Positions 1-6,046 of a stretch of DNA of 6,717 nt are shown here, in pieces (positions within the stretch are counted from its first letter, which is position 1; each line of letters opens with the position of its first letter). The notes below the pieces were generated by a model that did not search any database, was not told where the DNA came from, and saw only the letters and a program-made list of their open reading frames with translations. The stretch lies in NCBI GenBank assembly GCA_013695855.1, contig JACCZR010000138.1:1-6717 (forward strand), in the 5' to 3' direction. Source of the stretch: Thermoleophilaceae bacterium. Lineage in GTDB: Bacteria; Actinomycetota; Thermoleophilia; Solirubrobacterales; Thermoleophilaceae. Position numbers and translations under genes: made by a program.

Positions 1-13
1 GAGCGCAGCCCGA

Positions 14-34
14 GCGTTGGTCGGGCGAGCACCG
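14..34 (+). repeat. Intergenic repeat, copy A1
   Basis: This 21-base stretch matches 2664-2684 at 19 of 21 positions. The shared pattern is GCGTTGG-Y-CGG-S-CGAGCACCG. It lies in the non-coding leader of the LysM gene, directly before a second partial copy at 41-69. Its function is unknown. It could be an operator, part of a promoter, or a dispersed intergenic repeat. Confidence 0.5.
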
Positions 35-40
35 GACCGA

Positions 41-74
41 TTGGCCTCGCCCGAGCACCGCTCGCTCGGTGGCC
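41..74 (+). repeat. Intergenic repeat, copy A2, with hairpin potential
   Basis: TTGGCC at 41-46 is followed after 4 bases by the 17-mer CCGAGCACCGCTCGCTC (51-67), which recurs exactly at 2675-2691. The core CGAGC-ACC-GCTCG is a perfect 5-3-5 inverted repeat. A longer alternative stem pairs CCGAGC (51-56) with GCTCGG (64-69), extended by GGCC (43-46) with GGCC (71-74) across a small internal loop. No T-run follows, so an intrinsic terminator is unlikely. A protein-binding or RNA-structural role is possible but not shown. Confidence 0.5.
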
Positions 75-85
75 GACCGCGCAAC

Positions 86-91
86 TATCCT
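86..91 (+). promoter_or_regulatory. Possible -10 element of the LysM gene
   Basis: TATCCT lies 10 bases before the ATG at 102. No Shine-Dalgarno sequence is visible, and this spacing would suit a leaderless or nearly leaderless transcript. No convincing -35 hexamer is seen 16-19 bases upstream, so this is a weak call. Confidence 0.25.
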
Positions 92-101
92 CCGCTGCGC
101 G

Positions 102-443
102 ATGCCCCCTCGCAGCAGCACGTCCGCGCGCGTCCTGGCACCCGCGGCGCTCGTGGCCTGCGCGGCCCTCTTGCTCTTCGTGCTCGCGACATCGGGCGGA
201 GGCGACGCGGACAAGGGGGGGGACAAGGCCAACGGCTCGCAGACGCAGACCAGCAAGTCCTCCCGCCCGCGGCGCCGGCGCGCCCAGCGCCCGCAGGGCG
301 GCACCTACACGGTGAAGGCCGGCGACACCCTGGGGAGCATTTCCGAGAAGACGGGCGTGGGCGTGGAGCAGCTGCAGGAGCTCAACCCGCAGCTCGATCC
401 GCAGGCTCTGGGCTCCGGTCAGAAGCTCAAGCTCCGCGAGTAG
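102..443 (+). CDS. Membrane-anchored LysM-domain protein
   Basis: A 113-residue protein that probably binds peptidoglycan from an N-terminal membrane anchor. Residues about 11-31 form one hydrophobic helix (APAALVACAALLLFVLA). A Gly/Asp/Lys/Ser-rich linker follows, with a strongly basic patch (RPRRRRAQR). A single C-terminal LysM domain spans about residues 67-113, with the typical YTVKAGDTLGSIS opening and a conserved LNPQLDPQAL-type second half. LysM binds N-acetylglucosamine-containing glycans, so the domain should face the cell wall. The ATG at 102 is preferred over an in-frame GTG at 69, because 69 lies inside the upstream hairpin and the 11 extra residues add nothing recognisable. Neither start has a good ribosome site. 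The TAG stop abuts the ATG of the carboxypeptidase gene, so the two are probably co-transcribed and both act on the wall. The domain call is firm; the exact role is unknown. Confidence 0.85.
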   Translation: MPPRSSTSARVLAPAALVACAALLLFVLATSGGGDADKGGDKANGSQTQTSKSSRPRRRRAQRPQGGTYTVKAGDTLGSISEKTGVGVEQLQELNPQLDPQALGSGQKLKLRE

Positions 444-1661
444 ATGCGCAGCGGACCGACCCTGCGGCTGCTCTGCGCAGCCATGGCGGCGCTCGCCCTG
501 GTGGCGCACGCTTCGCCGGCCGGCGCCCAGGAGCGCCCTGCGCTGGACGGGGCGGCGTCGGCCATCGTGGTCGACGCCCGCGACGGGACGGTGCTGCTGG
601 CCAAGAATCCCCGCGCGCGCCGCTCGATCGCCAGCGCGACGAAGCTCATGACGGCTCTGCTCACCCTCGAGCGCTCGCGCTCGAGCCGGGTCTTCGCCGG
701 CACCGACTACCAGGCCGGTCCCGCGGAGTCGAAGATCAACCTGCGCCGCGGAGAGCGCATGCGGGTCGGCGACCTGCTGGAGGCGCTCCTGCTCGAGAGC
801 GCCAACGACGCCGCGGTGGCGCTGGCCCAGGGCGTGTCGGGCTCGCGCGAGGCCTTCGTCTCGGACATGAACGCCCGCGCCCGCCAGCTCGGTCTGCGCG
901 GCACGAGCTATGCCAACCCGATTGGGCTCGACGACCCGGGCAACTACTCAACGGCCGCCGACCTCGCCGCCCTCGCTCGGCGGTTGCTGCGCAACCGCCG
1001 TTTCTCTTCGATCGTGCGGAGGCCCAGCGCCGAGCTTCGGTCCGGCAGCCGACCGCGAATCGTGCGCAACCGAAACGAGCTGGTGAGGGAGGGCGTCCCC
1101 GGGGTGACGGGGGTCAAGACGGGACACACCGGCACGGCGGGCTACGTCCTCGTGGGCTCCGCGCAGGCGGCCAACGGCGCCAGGGTGGTGAGCGTCGTGC
1201 TGGGGGAGGCGAGCGAGGCCGCGCGCCGCGCGGAGTCCATCGCCGCGCTGCGTTGGGGCGTCGCGCAGTACCGGCGCGAGCCGGTGCTGAGCGCGGAGAG
1301 CCCGGTGGCCCGGGCCGGCGTGGAGCTGCGAAGTGAGCGCGTCGCTCTCGCCCCGGCGCGGGACCTGAACCTGACCCTGCGCCGTGGACAGCGGGCGCGC
1401 AAGCGCGTCAGGGCGCCCCGGGAAGTCGAGGGACCGCTACCGGCGGGGCGCCGGGTGGGGACGGTGGATGTGATCAAGGGGGACAGGGTGGTTCGCCGGG
1501 TGGCGCTGGTCACCACCTCCGCCGTGCAGGCGGCGAGCCTCCCCCAGCGGATCCTGCATTCGCCCGCGGCGCTCTTGACCTTGGTCGCCCTGCTAGCCAT
1601 ATTGCTTGGAGTGCTGACTCTGGTTTGGCGCAGGACGCGAGTGGGAGGAGGAGCCGGGTGA
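444..1661 (+). CDS. D-alanyl-D-alanine carboxypeptidase, PBP5-like (peptidase S11)
   Basis: A 405-residue serine DD-peptidase that removes the terminal D-Ala from peptidoglycan stem peptides outside the membrane. Residues 1-28 form a signal peptide ending in a likely AGA|Q cleavage site. All three penicillin-binding motifs are present: SxxK as SATK at 64-67 (Ser64 nucleophile, Lys67 base), SxN as SAN at 119-121, and KTG at 225-227 within GVKTGHTGTAG. Residues about 280-355 fit the PBP5-type C-terminal beta domain. A hydrophobic helix at about 375-396 followed by WRRTR gives a true C-terminal transmembrane anchor, where E. coli PBP5 uses an amphipathic helix. The length is normal for the family. 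The start directly abuts the LysM stop with no clear Shine-Dalgarno, so translation may be coupled. An in-frame ATG at 483 (residue 14) would leave a shorter signal peptide. The 3' end overlaps the next gene in a GTGA. Confidence 0.93.
   Translation: MRSGPTLRLLCAAMAALALVAHASPAGAQERPALDGAASAIVVDARDGTVLLAKNPRARRSIASATKLMTALLTLERSRSSRVFAGTDYQAGPAESKINLRRGERMRVGDLLEALLLESANDAAVALAQGVSGSREAFVSDMNARARQLGLRGTSYANPIGLDDPGNYSTAADLAALARRLLRNRRFSSIVRRPSAELRSGSRPRIVRNRNELVREGVPGVTGVKTGHTGTAGYVLVGSAQAANGARVVSVVLGEASEAARRAESIAALRWGVAQYRREPVLSAESPVARAGVELRSERVALAPARDLNLTLRRGQRARKRVRAPREVEGPLPAGRRVGTVDVIKGDRVVRRVALVTTSAVQAASLPQRILHSPAALLTLVALLAILLGVLTLVWRRTRVGGGAG
1644..1653 (+). promoter_or_regulatory. Strong ribosome binding site for the PfkB-family kinase
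   Basis: GGAGGAGGAG lies inside the last codons of the carboxypeptidase gene. The AGGAGG at 1646-1651 is 6 bases before the GTG at 1658. This site selects GTG 1658 as the start over the further-upstream in-frame TTG at 1625, which would also place 11 unrelated residues before the conserved MIITVTLN opening. Confidence 0.75.
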
Positions 1662-2635
1662 TCATCACCGTCACTCTCAACGCGGCGATCGACAAGACCC
1701 TCGCGGTGCCCAACTTCCGCCTCGGCCGCCGCCATCGCGCGGTGGAGCAGACCGCGATGGCGGGGGGCAAGGGCGTGAACGTGGCGCGGGCGCTCAAGGC
1801 GCTGGGCCAACCCGTGATCGCCACCGGCGTGGCCGGCGGGCCCACCGGCACGCGCATCATCGAGCAGCTCACCGACGAGGCCATCCTCAACGACTTCGTG
1901 CGTATCCACGAGGAGTCACGCACGTCGACCGCCGTGGTCGACCCCACCTCGGGCGAGCAGACCGAGATCAACGAGCGTGGCCCGGCCCTCACCGAGGTCG
2001 AGCTCGAGCTCTTCGTGGACAAGCTGCTCTACCTGGCCAAGGGAGCGGGCGTGTGCGTCATCTCGGGCAGCCTGCCCCACGGCGTGGACAGCGGGCTGTA
2101 CGCCCGGCTGGTGGAGGGCATGCGCCGCCTGGGGGTGACCACCGTGCTCGACTGCGAGGGCGAGCCGCTGCGCCAGGCCACGCGCGCCCAGCCCGACGTG
2201 GTCACGCCGAACGAGGTGGAGGCCGAGGAGCTGGTGGGACACGAGTTCGCCGACGACGAGGACCGCCGCGTCGCGGTGGGGGAGATGGTGGAGCTGGGTG
2301 CTCGCCAGGCGGTGATGACCCTGCCCGACGGCTGCCTGGGTCTGCTCGGGGACGACAGCGACGCGACGGATCCCCGCCGGCTGCTGCGGGTCACGCTCGA
2401 CCCGCTGGAACCGGTCTCGGCGGTGGGCTCGGGCGATGCCTTCCTGGCCGGCTTCGTAGCCGCGCGCTATGGCGGGCGCTCGACCGAGGACTGCCTGCGC
2501 TTCGCGGTCGCCTGCGGCGCCGAGTCCACGCAGCACTTCGGGGCGGGCGTGCTCGATCCCCGCGGGGTGGAGCGCCTGCAGGAAGAGATCGAGCTGAAAG
2601 AGGTCGGCGCGCAGAGCCCGCAAGTAGCGAGGTAG
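1658..2635 (+). CDS. PfkB-family hexose kinase (1-phosphofructokinase / tagatose-6-phosphate kinase type)
   Basis: A 325-residue cytoplasmic sugar kinase of the ribokinase/PfkB fold. The N-terminus MIITVTLNAAIDKTL is typical of the FruK/LacC branch. The first PfkB signature is GGKGVNVARAL (36-46). TEINERGP (102-109) matches the substrate-side TKVNEPGP-type motif of 1-phosphofructokinases, with Arg replacing Pro. SGSLPHGV (136-143) and TPNEVEAEEL (183-192) are conserved family blocks. The ATP site and catalytic base are in AVGSGDAFLAGF (255-266), with Asp260 as base and GSGD as anion hole. The family phosphorylates fructose-1-phosphate, tagatose-6-phosphate or related sugars, and the exact substrate cannot be read from sequence. 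No PTS fructose transporter or fru regulator is nearby, so a fructose-uptake role has no local support. GTG 1658 overlaps the TGA of the carboxypeptidase gene (GTGA), which suggests coupled translation. Confidence 0.88.
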   Translation: MIITVTLNAAIDKTLAVPNFRLGRRHRAVEQTAMAGGKGVNVARALKALGQPVIATGVAGGPTGTRIIEQLTDEAILNDFVRIHEESRTSTAVVDPTSGEQTEINERGPALTEVELELFVDKLLYLAKGAGVCVISGSLPHGVDSGLYARLVEGMRRLGVTTVLDCEGEPLRQATRAQPDVVTPNEVEAEELVGHEFADDEDRRVAVGEMVELGARQAVMTLPDGCLGLLGDDSDATDPRRLLRVTLDPLEPVSAVGSGDAFLAGFVAARYGGRSTEDCLRFAVACGAESTQHFGAGVLDPRGVERLQEEIELKEVGAQSPQVAR

Positions 2636-2663
2636 CTGCTCCGGCGGAGGAGTCGCAGGCCGG

Positions 2664-2691
2664 GCGTTGGCCGGCCGAGCACCGCTCGCTC
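2664..2691 (+). repeat. Intergenic repeat, copy B, upstream of guaB3
   Basis: This is the fullest copy of the repeat. It combines the 21-mer seen at 14-34 (19 of 21 identical) with the exact 17-mer seen at 51-67 (here 2675-2691). It contains the 8-base palindrome GGCCGGCC (2669-2676) and the 5-3-5 inverted repeat CGAGC-ACC-GCTCG. It ends directly against TATGCT at 2692. In the LysM leader the same blocks are split into two partial copies with different spacing. Confidence 0.6.
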
Positions 2692-2697
2692 TATGCT
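2667..2697 (+). promoter_or_regulatory. Candidate promoter of guaB3-guaA
   Basis: TTGGCC (2667-2672) and TATGCT (2692-2697) resemble a sigma-70-type -35/-10 pair with a longish 19-base spacer, and the inverted repeat fills the spacer. Transcription would start near 2704, leaving a leader of about 25 bases. An alternative -10, TAGGAT (2718-2723), sits 6 bases before the ATG and would give a leaderless message. Both are pattern-based guesses. Confidence 0.35.
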
Positions 2698-2718
2698 CTC
2701 TCGTCCGCGCCCGAACCT

Positions 2719-2722
2719 AGGA
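2719..2722 (+). promoter_or_regulatory. Weak ribosome binding site of guaB3
   Basis: AGGA lies about 7 bases before the ATG at 2730 and supports that start. The nearby ATG at 2722 is out of frame with the conserved protein. Confidence 0.4.
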
Positions 2723-2729
2723 TGCCGCC

Positions 2730-3980
2730 ATGGAAGTAGAGATCGGCCGGGGCAAGAAGGGCCGTCGCGCCTACGGCTTCGACGACATCGCCATCGTCCC
2801 GTCGCGCCGCACGAGGGACCCCGATGAGGTCGACATCACCTGGAAGCTCGGGCCCTACCGCTTCGAGCTCCCACTGCTGGCTTCGGCGATGGACGGCGTG
2901 GTCTCCCCCGAGACGGCGGGGATAGTCGGTCGCCTGGGCGGGTTGGCGGTGCTGAACCTCGAGGGCGTCTTCACCCGCTACGAGGACGCCGAGCAACAGC
3001 TCGAGCGCATCGCCCGGCTCCCGAAGGATGACGCGACCGCGGAGATGCAGCGCATCTACCGCGAGCCGGTCAAGGCCGAGCTGATCGCCGAGCGCATCCG
3101 CCAGATCAAGGACATGGGCGTGGTCTGCGCCGCCTCCCTGACCCCCCAACGCGTGCGTTCGCACTACGAGGCCGCGCTTGATGCCGGCCTGGACATCCTC
3201 GTCATCCAGGGCACGGTGATCTCGGCAGAGCACGTCTCGGCCGACGAGTCGCGCCCGCCCGTGAACCTCAAGGAGTTCATCCGCGACGTGCCGGTGCCCG
3301 TGGCGGTGGGGGGCTGTGCGTCCTACGCCACCGGCCTGCACCTCATGCGCACCGGCGCGGTGGGCGTGCTCGTGGGAGTCGGACCCGGCGCGGCCTGCAC
3401 CACGCGCGGCGTGCTGGGCATCGGCGTCCCTCAGGCCACCGCAATCGCCGACGTGGCGGGAGCGCGCTCCCAGCACATGATGGAGACGGGCGAGTACGTC
3501 GAGGTGATCGCCGACGGCGGGATGCGCAACGGCGGGGACATCGCAAAGGCCTTCGCCTGTGGCTCGGACGCCGTGATGATCGGCTCGCCGCTCGCCCGCG
3601 CCTACGAGGCGCCGGGCCATGGCTACCACTGGGGCATGGCCACCTTCCACAGCTCGCTTCCCCGTGGTGCACGCGTGAAGACCACACAGAACGGTTCGCT
3701 GGAACAGATCCTGCTGGGCCCCGCCCACGAGAACGACGGCACGTTCAACCTCATGGGCAGCCTGCGGACCTCGATGGCCACCTGCGGCTACGAGGACATC
3801 CGCACCTTCCAGCGGGCGGAGGTCATGGTGGCCCCCTCGCTGCAGACCGAGGGCAAGCAGCTCCAGCGCGACCAGGCGATCGGCATGGGCGCGACCTCCG
3901 CGGCCAAGGCGGCGCCGGCGGCCGACGGCGTGACCAACGGCGCGCCCACCAATCCGGAAGCCGCGCTCGTCGAACCTTGA
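2730..3980 (+). CDS. guaB3: GuaB3-family IMP dehydrogenase-related protein
   Basis: A 416-residue TIM-barrel protein of the IMP dehydrogenase/GMP reductase superfamily. It opens with GRGKKGRRAYGFDDIAIVPS, which is characteristic of the GuaB3 branch. The two CBS domains that interrupt canonical GuaB are absent. Instead there is a charged helical insert at about residues 84-128. The catalytic loop reads GVGPGAACTTRGVLGIGVPQ (216-235), keeping the nucleophilic Cys223 and the TTR that follows. VIADGGMRNGGDIAKA (259-274) is the phosphate-binding block. The last ~40 residues are an Ala/Pro/Asn-rich tail, probably disordered. Canonical IMP dehydrogenase converts IMP + NAD to XMP. Cyanobacterial GuaB3 has been reported to do this, while the actinobacterial role is, to my knowledge, unsettled. 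The 4-nt overlap with guaA, which uses XMP, supports a role in GMP synthesis. A canonical guaB is expected elsewhere in the genome. Confidence 0.92.
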   Translation: MEVEIGRGKKGRRAYGFDDIAIVPSRRTRDPDEVDITWKLGPYRFELPLLASAMDGVVSPETAGIVGRLGGLAVLNLEGVFTRYEDAEQQLERIARLPKDDATAEMQRIYREPVKAELIAERIRQIKDMGVVCAASLTPQRVRSHYEAALDAGLDILVIQGTVISAEHVSADESRPPVNLKEFIRDVPVPVAVGGCASYATGLHLMRTGAVGVLVGVGPGAACTTRGVLGIGVPQATAIADVAGARSQHMMETGEYVEVIADGGMRNGGDIAKAFACGSDAVMIGSPLARAYEAPGHGYHWGMATFHSSLPRGARVKTTQNGSLEQILLGPAHENDGTFNLMGSLRTSMATCGYEDIRTFQRAEVMVAPSLQTEGKQLQRDQAIGMGATSAAKAAPAADGVTNGAPTNPEAALVEP

Positions 3981-5587
3981 GCGACCTGGCGACCCCCGTG
4001 CCGACCGCCGCGGCGGAGGGGGTCCCGGAGCCGCCCACGCAGGAGACCGCGCGGGACGAGGTCCTGGTCCTGGACTTCGGCGGCCAGTACTCGCAGCTGA
4101 TCGCACGGCGCGTGCGCGAATGCGGCGCCTTCGCCGAGCTGCTGCCCCACGACACCCCGCTCGATGACCTGCAGGCCCGCTCGCCCCGCGGCCTGATCCT
4201 CTCCGGCGGCCCGGCCTCGGTCTACGAGGAGGGCGCCCCGTCTTTGCGGGCGGAGGTGCTCGAGCTCGGCGTTCCGGTCCTCGGCATCTGTTACGGCATG
4301 CAGGCGATGGTGCTCGAGCTGGGCGGCCGCGTGGAGTCGGCGCCGGTCGGCGAGTTCGGGCGCTCGTCGCTGAAGGTGCGCGAACCGGGCCGACTGCTGG
4401 CCGGCCTGCCCGACGAGCAGAGCTGCTGGATGAGCCACCGCGACACGGTCTTCGAGCCGCCGCCGGGCTTCACCGCGCTGGCCTCTTCCGACCAGTCGCC
4501 CGTGGCGGCGCTGGAGGACAACGAGCGCGGGCTCTACGGCATCCAGTTTCACCCCGAGGTGGTGCACACGCCCTACGGCACCCAGATCCTCGACCGCTTC
4601 CTGCGCGAGGTCTGCGGCCTGCCGATGGACTGGAGCGCGGCGTCGGTGGTCGAAGAGCAGATCGCCCGCATCCGCGAGCAGGTGGGCGATGGCCAGGTGA
4701 TCTGTGGCCTCTCCGGTGGGGTCGACTCCTCGGTGGCCGCGCTGCTGACCCACCGGGCGGTGGGCGACCAGCTCACGTGCGTGTTCATAGACCACGGACT
4801 GATGCGCCTCAACGAGGGCGAGCAGGTTGTGGCGGCCTTCCGCGACCACTTCGAGGTGCCACTGGTGGCCGTCGACGCCGAGGAGCGCTTCCTCGCCCGC
4901 CTGGCCGGCGTGACCGACCCCGAGGCAAAGCGCAAGGCGATCGGCTCGGAGTTCATCCGCTGCTTCGAGGAGGAGGCCGCGAAGCTGGGAAGCCTCAAGT
5001 ACCTGGTGCAGGGCACGTTGTACTCGGACGTGATCGAGTCCGGCGGCAGCGCCGGGGCGGCCACGATCAAGTCCCACCACAACGTGGGTGGGCTGCCCGA
5101 GGACCTCGAGTTCGAGCTGGTCGAGCCGCTGCGCTGGCTGTTCAAGGACGAGGTGCGCCAGGTGGGCGCCGAGCTCGGAATGTCCGAGCGCCTGGTCTGG
5201 CGCCAGCCTTTCCCCGGGCCCGGCCTCGCCATCCGCATCGTGGGCGACGAGGTCAACCGCGAGCGCCTAGACGTGCTGCGCGCGGCCGACTTCGTGCTCC
5301 AGGACGAGGTGCGCAAGGCGGGCCTGTACCGCGAGCTGTGGCAGTCCTTCTGCGTGCTGCCCGCCGGGGTGCGCGCCGTGGGCGTGCAGGGCGACGGGCG
5401 CTCCTACGGCTACGTGGTGGCCATCCGGGCGGTCACCAGCGACGACGCCATGACAGCCGACTGGGCCCGTCTCCCATACGACCTGCTGGACCGCGTGGCC
5501 TCGCGGATGGTCAACGAGATCCCCCAGGTGAACCGGGTGGTGTTGGATATCACCAGCAAGCCGCCCGGGACCATCGAGTGGGAGTAG
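3977..5587 (+). CDS. guaA: GMP synthase (glutamine-hydrolysing)
   Basis: A 536-residue two-domain cytosolic enzyme converting XMP + ATP + glutamine to GMP. The class I glutamine amidotransferase domain (about 28-213) contains LDFGGQYSQLIARRVRE, the nucleophile Cys105 in GICYGMQ, and the His192/Glu194 partners in FHPEV. The ATP-pyrophosphatase domain carries the P-loop SGGVDSS (246-252). The C-terminal dimerisation domain shows QPFPGPGLAIR (410-420) and the conserved ending SKPPGTIEWE, so the gene is complete. About 27 non-conserved N-terminal residues precede the family start. The TTG at 3977 overlaps the guaB3 stop as TTGA, implying coupled translation. An in-frame GTG at 3998 would shorten this extension, and neither has a clear Shine-Dalgarno. 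The 3' end of guaA is a documented target of genomic-island integrases, which fits the foreign-looking DNA that follows. Confidence 0.97.
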   Translation: MSDLATPVPTAAAEGVPEPPTQETARDEVLVLDFGGQYSQLIARRVRECGAFAELLPHDTPLDDLQARSPRGLILSGGPASVYEEGAPSLRAEVLELGVPVLGICYGMQAMVLELGGRVESAPVGEFGRSSLKVREPGRLLAGLPDEQSCWMSHRDTVFEPPPGFTALASSDQSPVAALEDNERGLYGIQFHPEVVHTPYGTQILDRFLREVCGLPMDWSAASVVEEQIARIREQVGDGQVICGLSGGVDSSVAALLTHRAVGDQLTCVFIDHGLMRLNEGEQVVAAFRDHFEVPLVAVDAEERFLARLAGVTDPEAKRKAIGSEFIRCFEEEAAKLGSLKYLVQGTLYSDVIESGGSAGAATIKSHHNVGGLPEDLEFELVEPLRWLFKDEVRQVGAELGMSERLVWRQPFPGPGLAIRIVGDEVNRERLDVLRAADFVLQDEVRKAGLYRELWQSFCVLPAGVRAVGVQGDGRSYGYVVAIRAVTSDDAMTADWARLPYDLLDRVASRMVNEIPQVNRVVLDITSKPPGTIEWE

Positions 5588-5666
5588 TTGGAATGTCCGA
5601 GTTGTCACGCTTGTAGCTCCGCGCGAACCGCCCTGGACGTACGGTGTTCAATACCTGAACCGGACG
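5588..5666. other. Spacer between guaA and the HsdM remnant
   Basis: About 80 bases hold no recognisable gene, tRNA or clear terminator. A 5-base inverted repeat, GTTCA-ATACC-TGAAC (5646-5660), is present but short and has no T-run. The frame of the HsdM remnant stays open through this spacer back past the guaA stop, but that upstream translation shows no HsdM similarity I recognise. The right-hand part could hold the promoter of the following gene; no good -35/-10 pair is visible. Confidence 0.4.
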
Positions 5667-6041
5667 GTGTGGACGGACGACCGGATCGACGACTTGGTGC
5701 CGGCGCCGCTGCTGCGAGCGCTAGTGGCGCGCACGCTGGTGCGCGACCCCCAAGCGCCGATCGTCCGCGACGCCAAGGGTGAGCCCGTCTTCGACCCCGA
5801 GCTCCGTGACACGGAGAACATCCCGCTCACCGAGTCAGTGGACGAGTACCTCGAGCGCGAGGTGCTGCCCCACGTGCCCGACGCCGTGGTACCCGACCCG
5901 GCCGGGAAGATCGGCTACGAGATCCCGTTCACGCGCCTGTTCTACAAGTACACGCCGCCGCGGCCGTCGGAGGAGATAAAGGCGGAGCTGCGGGGGCTGG
6001 AGGGGGAGATCCGGCGGCTCCTGGAAGAGGTGTTGGTCTGA
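5667..6041 (+). pseudogene. hsdM: Truncated type I restriction-modification methyltransferase (HsdM C-terminal tail)
   Basis: This is an intact 124-codon frame from a GTG, but it covers only the C-terminal end of a methyltransferase that is normally about 450-700 residues. From about residue 11 it matches the HsdM tail: RDAKGEPVFDPELRDTENIPL (34-54), then EREVLPHVPDA (63-73), KIGYEIPFTRLFYKYTPPRP (81-100) and a final charged helix (about 101-122). The S-adenosylmethionine-binding and NPPF/NPPY catalytic motifs are missing, so it cannot methylate DNA. The first ten residues, MWTDDRIDDL, do not look like HsdM. They resemble the start of small actinobacterial coiled-coil proteins beginning WTDERxDDL (recalled from memory, not searched). 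The frame may therefore be a junction product between a resident small gene and an inserted hsdM. It ends 5 bases before hsdS, as in normal hsdMS operons. If translated it may bind nothing useful, or could still couple translation to hsdS. Confidence 0.82.
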
Positions 6042-6046
6042 GGACC

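Noticed and set aside
17..1336. A 439-codon + strand open frame overlapping the LysM and carboxypeptidase genes
   Set aside because: It is very rich in Arg, Gly, Ala and Pro, shows no family motifs, and overlaps two recognised genes in another frame. This is typical of shadow frames in high-GC DNA.
2639..2649. CTCC-GGC-GGAG inverted repeat after the kinase gene as a terminator
   Set aside because: It has a 4-bp stem and no T-run, too weak to call.
2691..4106. A 471-codon antisense frame opposite guaB3
   Set aside because: It mirrors the codon structure of guaB3, has a His/Arg/Gly-biased composition and no recognisable domain. An antisense artefact of high GC.
3788..5080. A 430-codon antisense frame opposite guaB3/guaA
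   Set aside because: It has the same bias and no motif. The sense strand carries intact, highly conserved enzymes.
5177..5601. A 12-base exact repeat, GGAATGTCCGAG, at 5177-5188 inside guaA and at 5590-5601 just after it
   Set aside because: About one chance 12-mer match is expected in a window of this size, and the first copy encodes conserved GuaA residues. It is not good evidence for an att site.
5646..5660. Inverted repeat GTTCA-ATACC-TGAAC as a guaA terminator
   Set aside because: The stem is only 5 bp, GC-poor, lacks a T-run and does not extend.
5588..5782. A 64-codon + strand frame covering the guaA spacer and the start of the HsdM remnant
   Set aside because: It shows no recognisable similarity and overlaps the HsdM-tail frame, which has clear family motifs.
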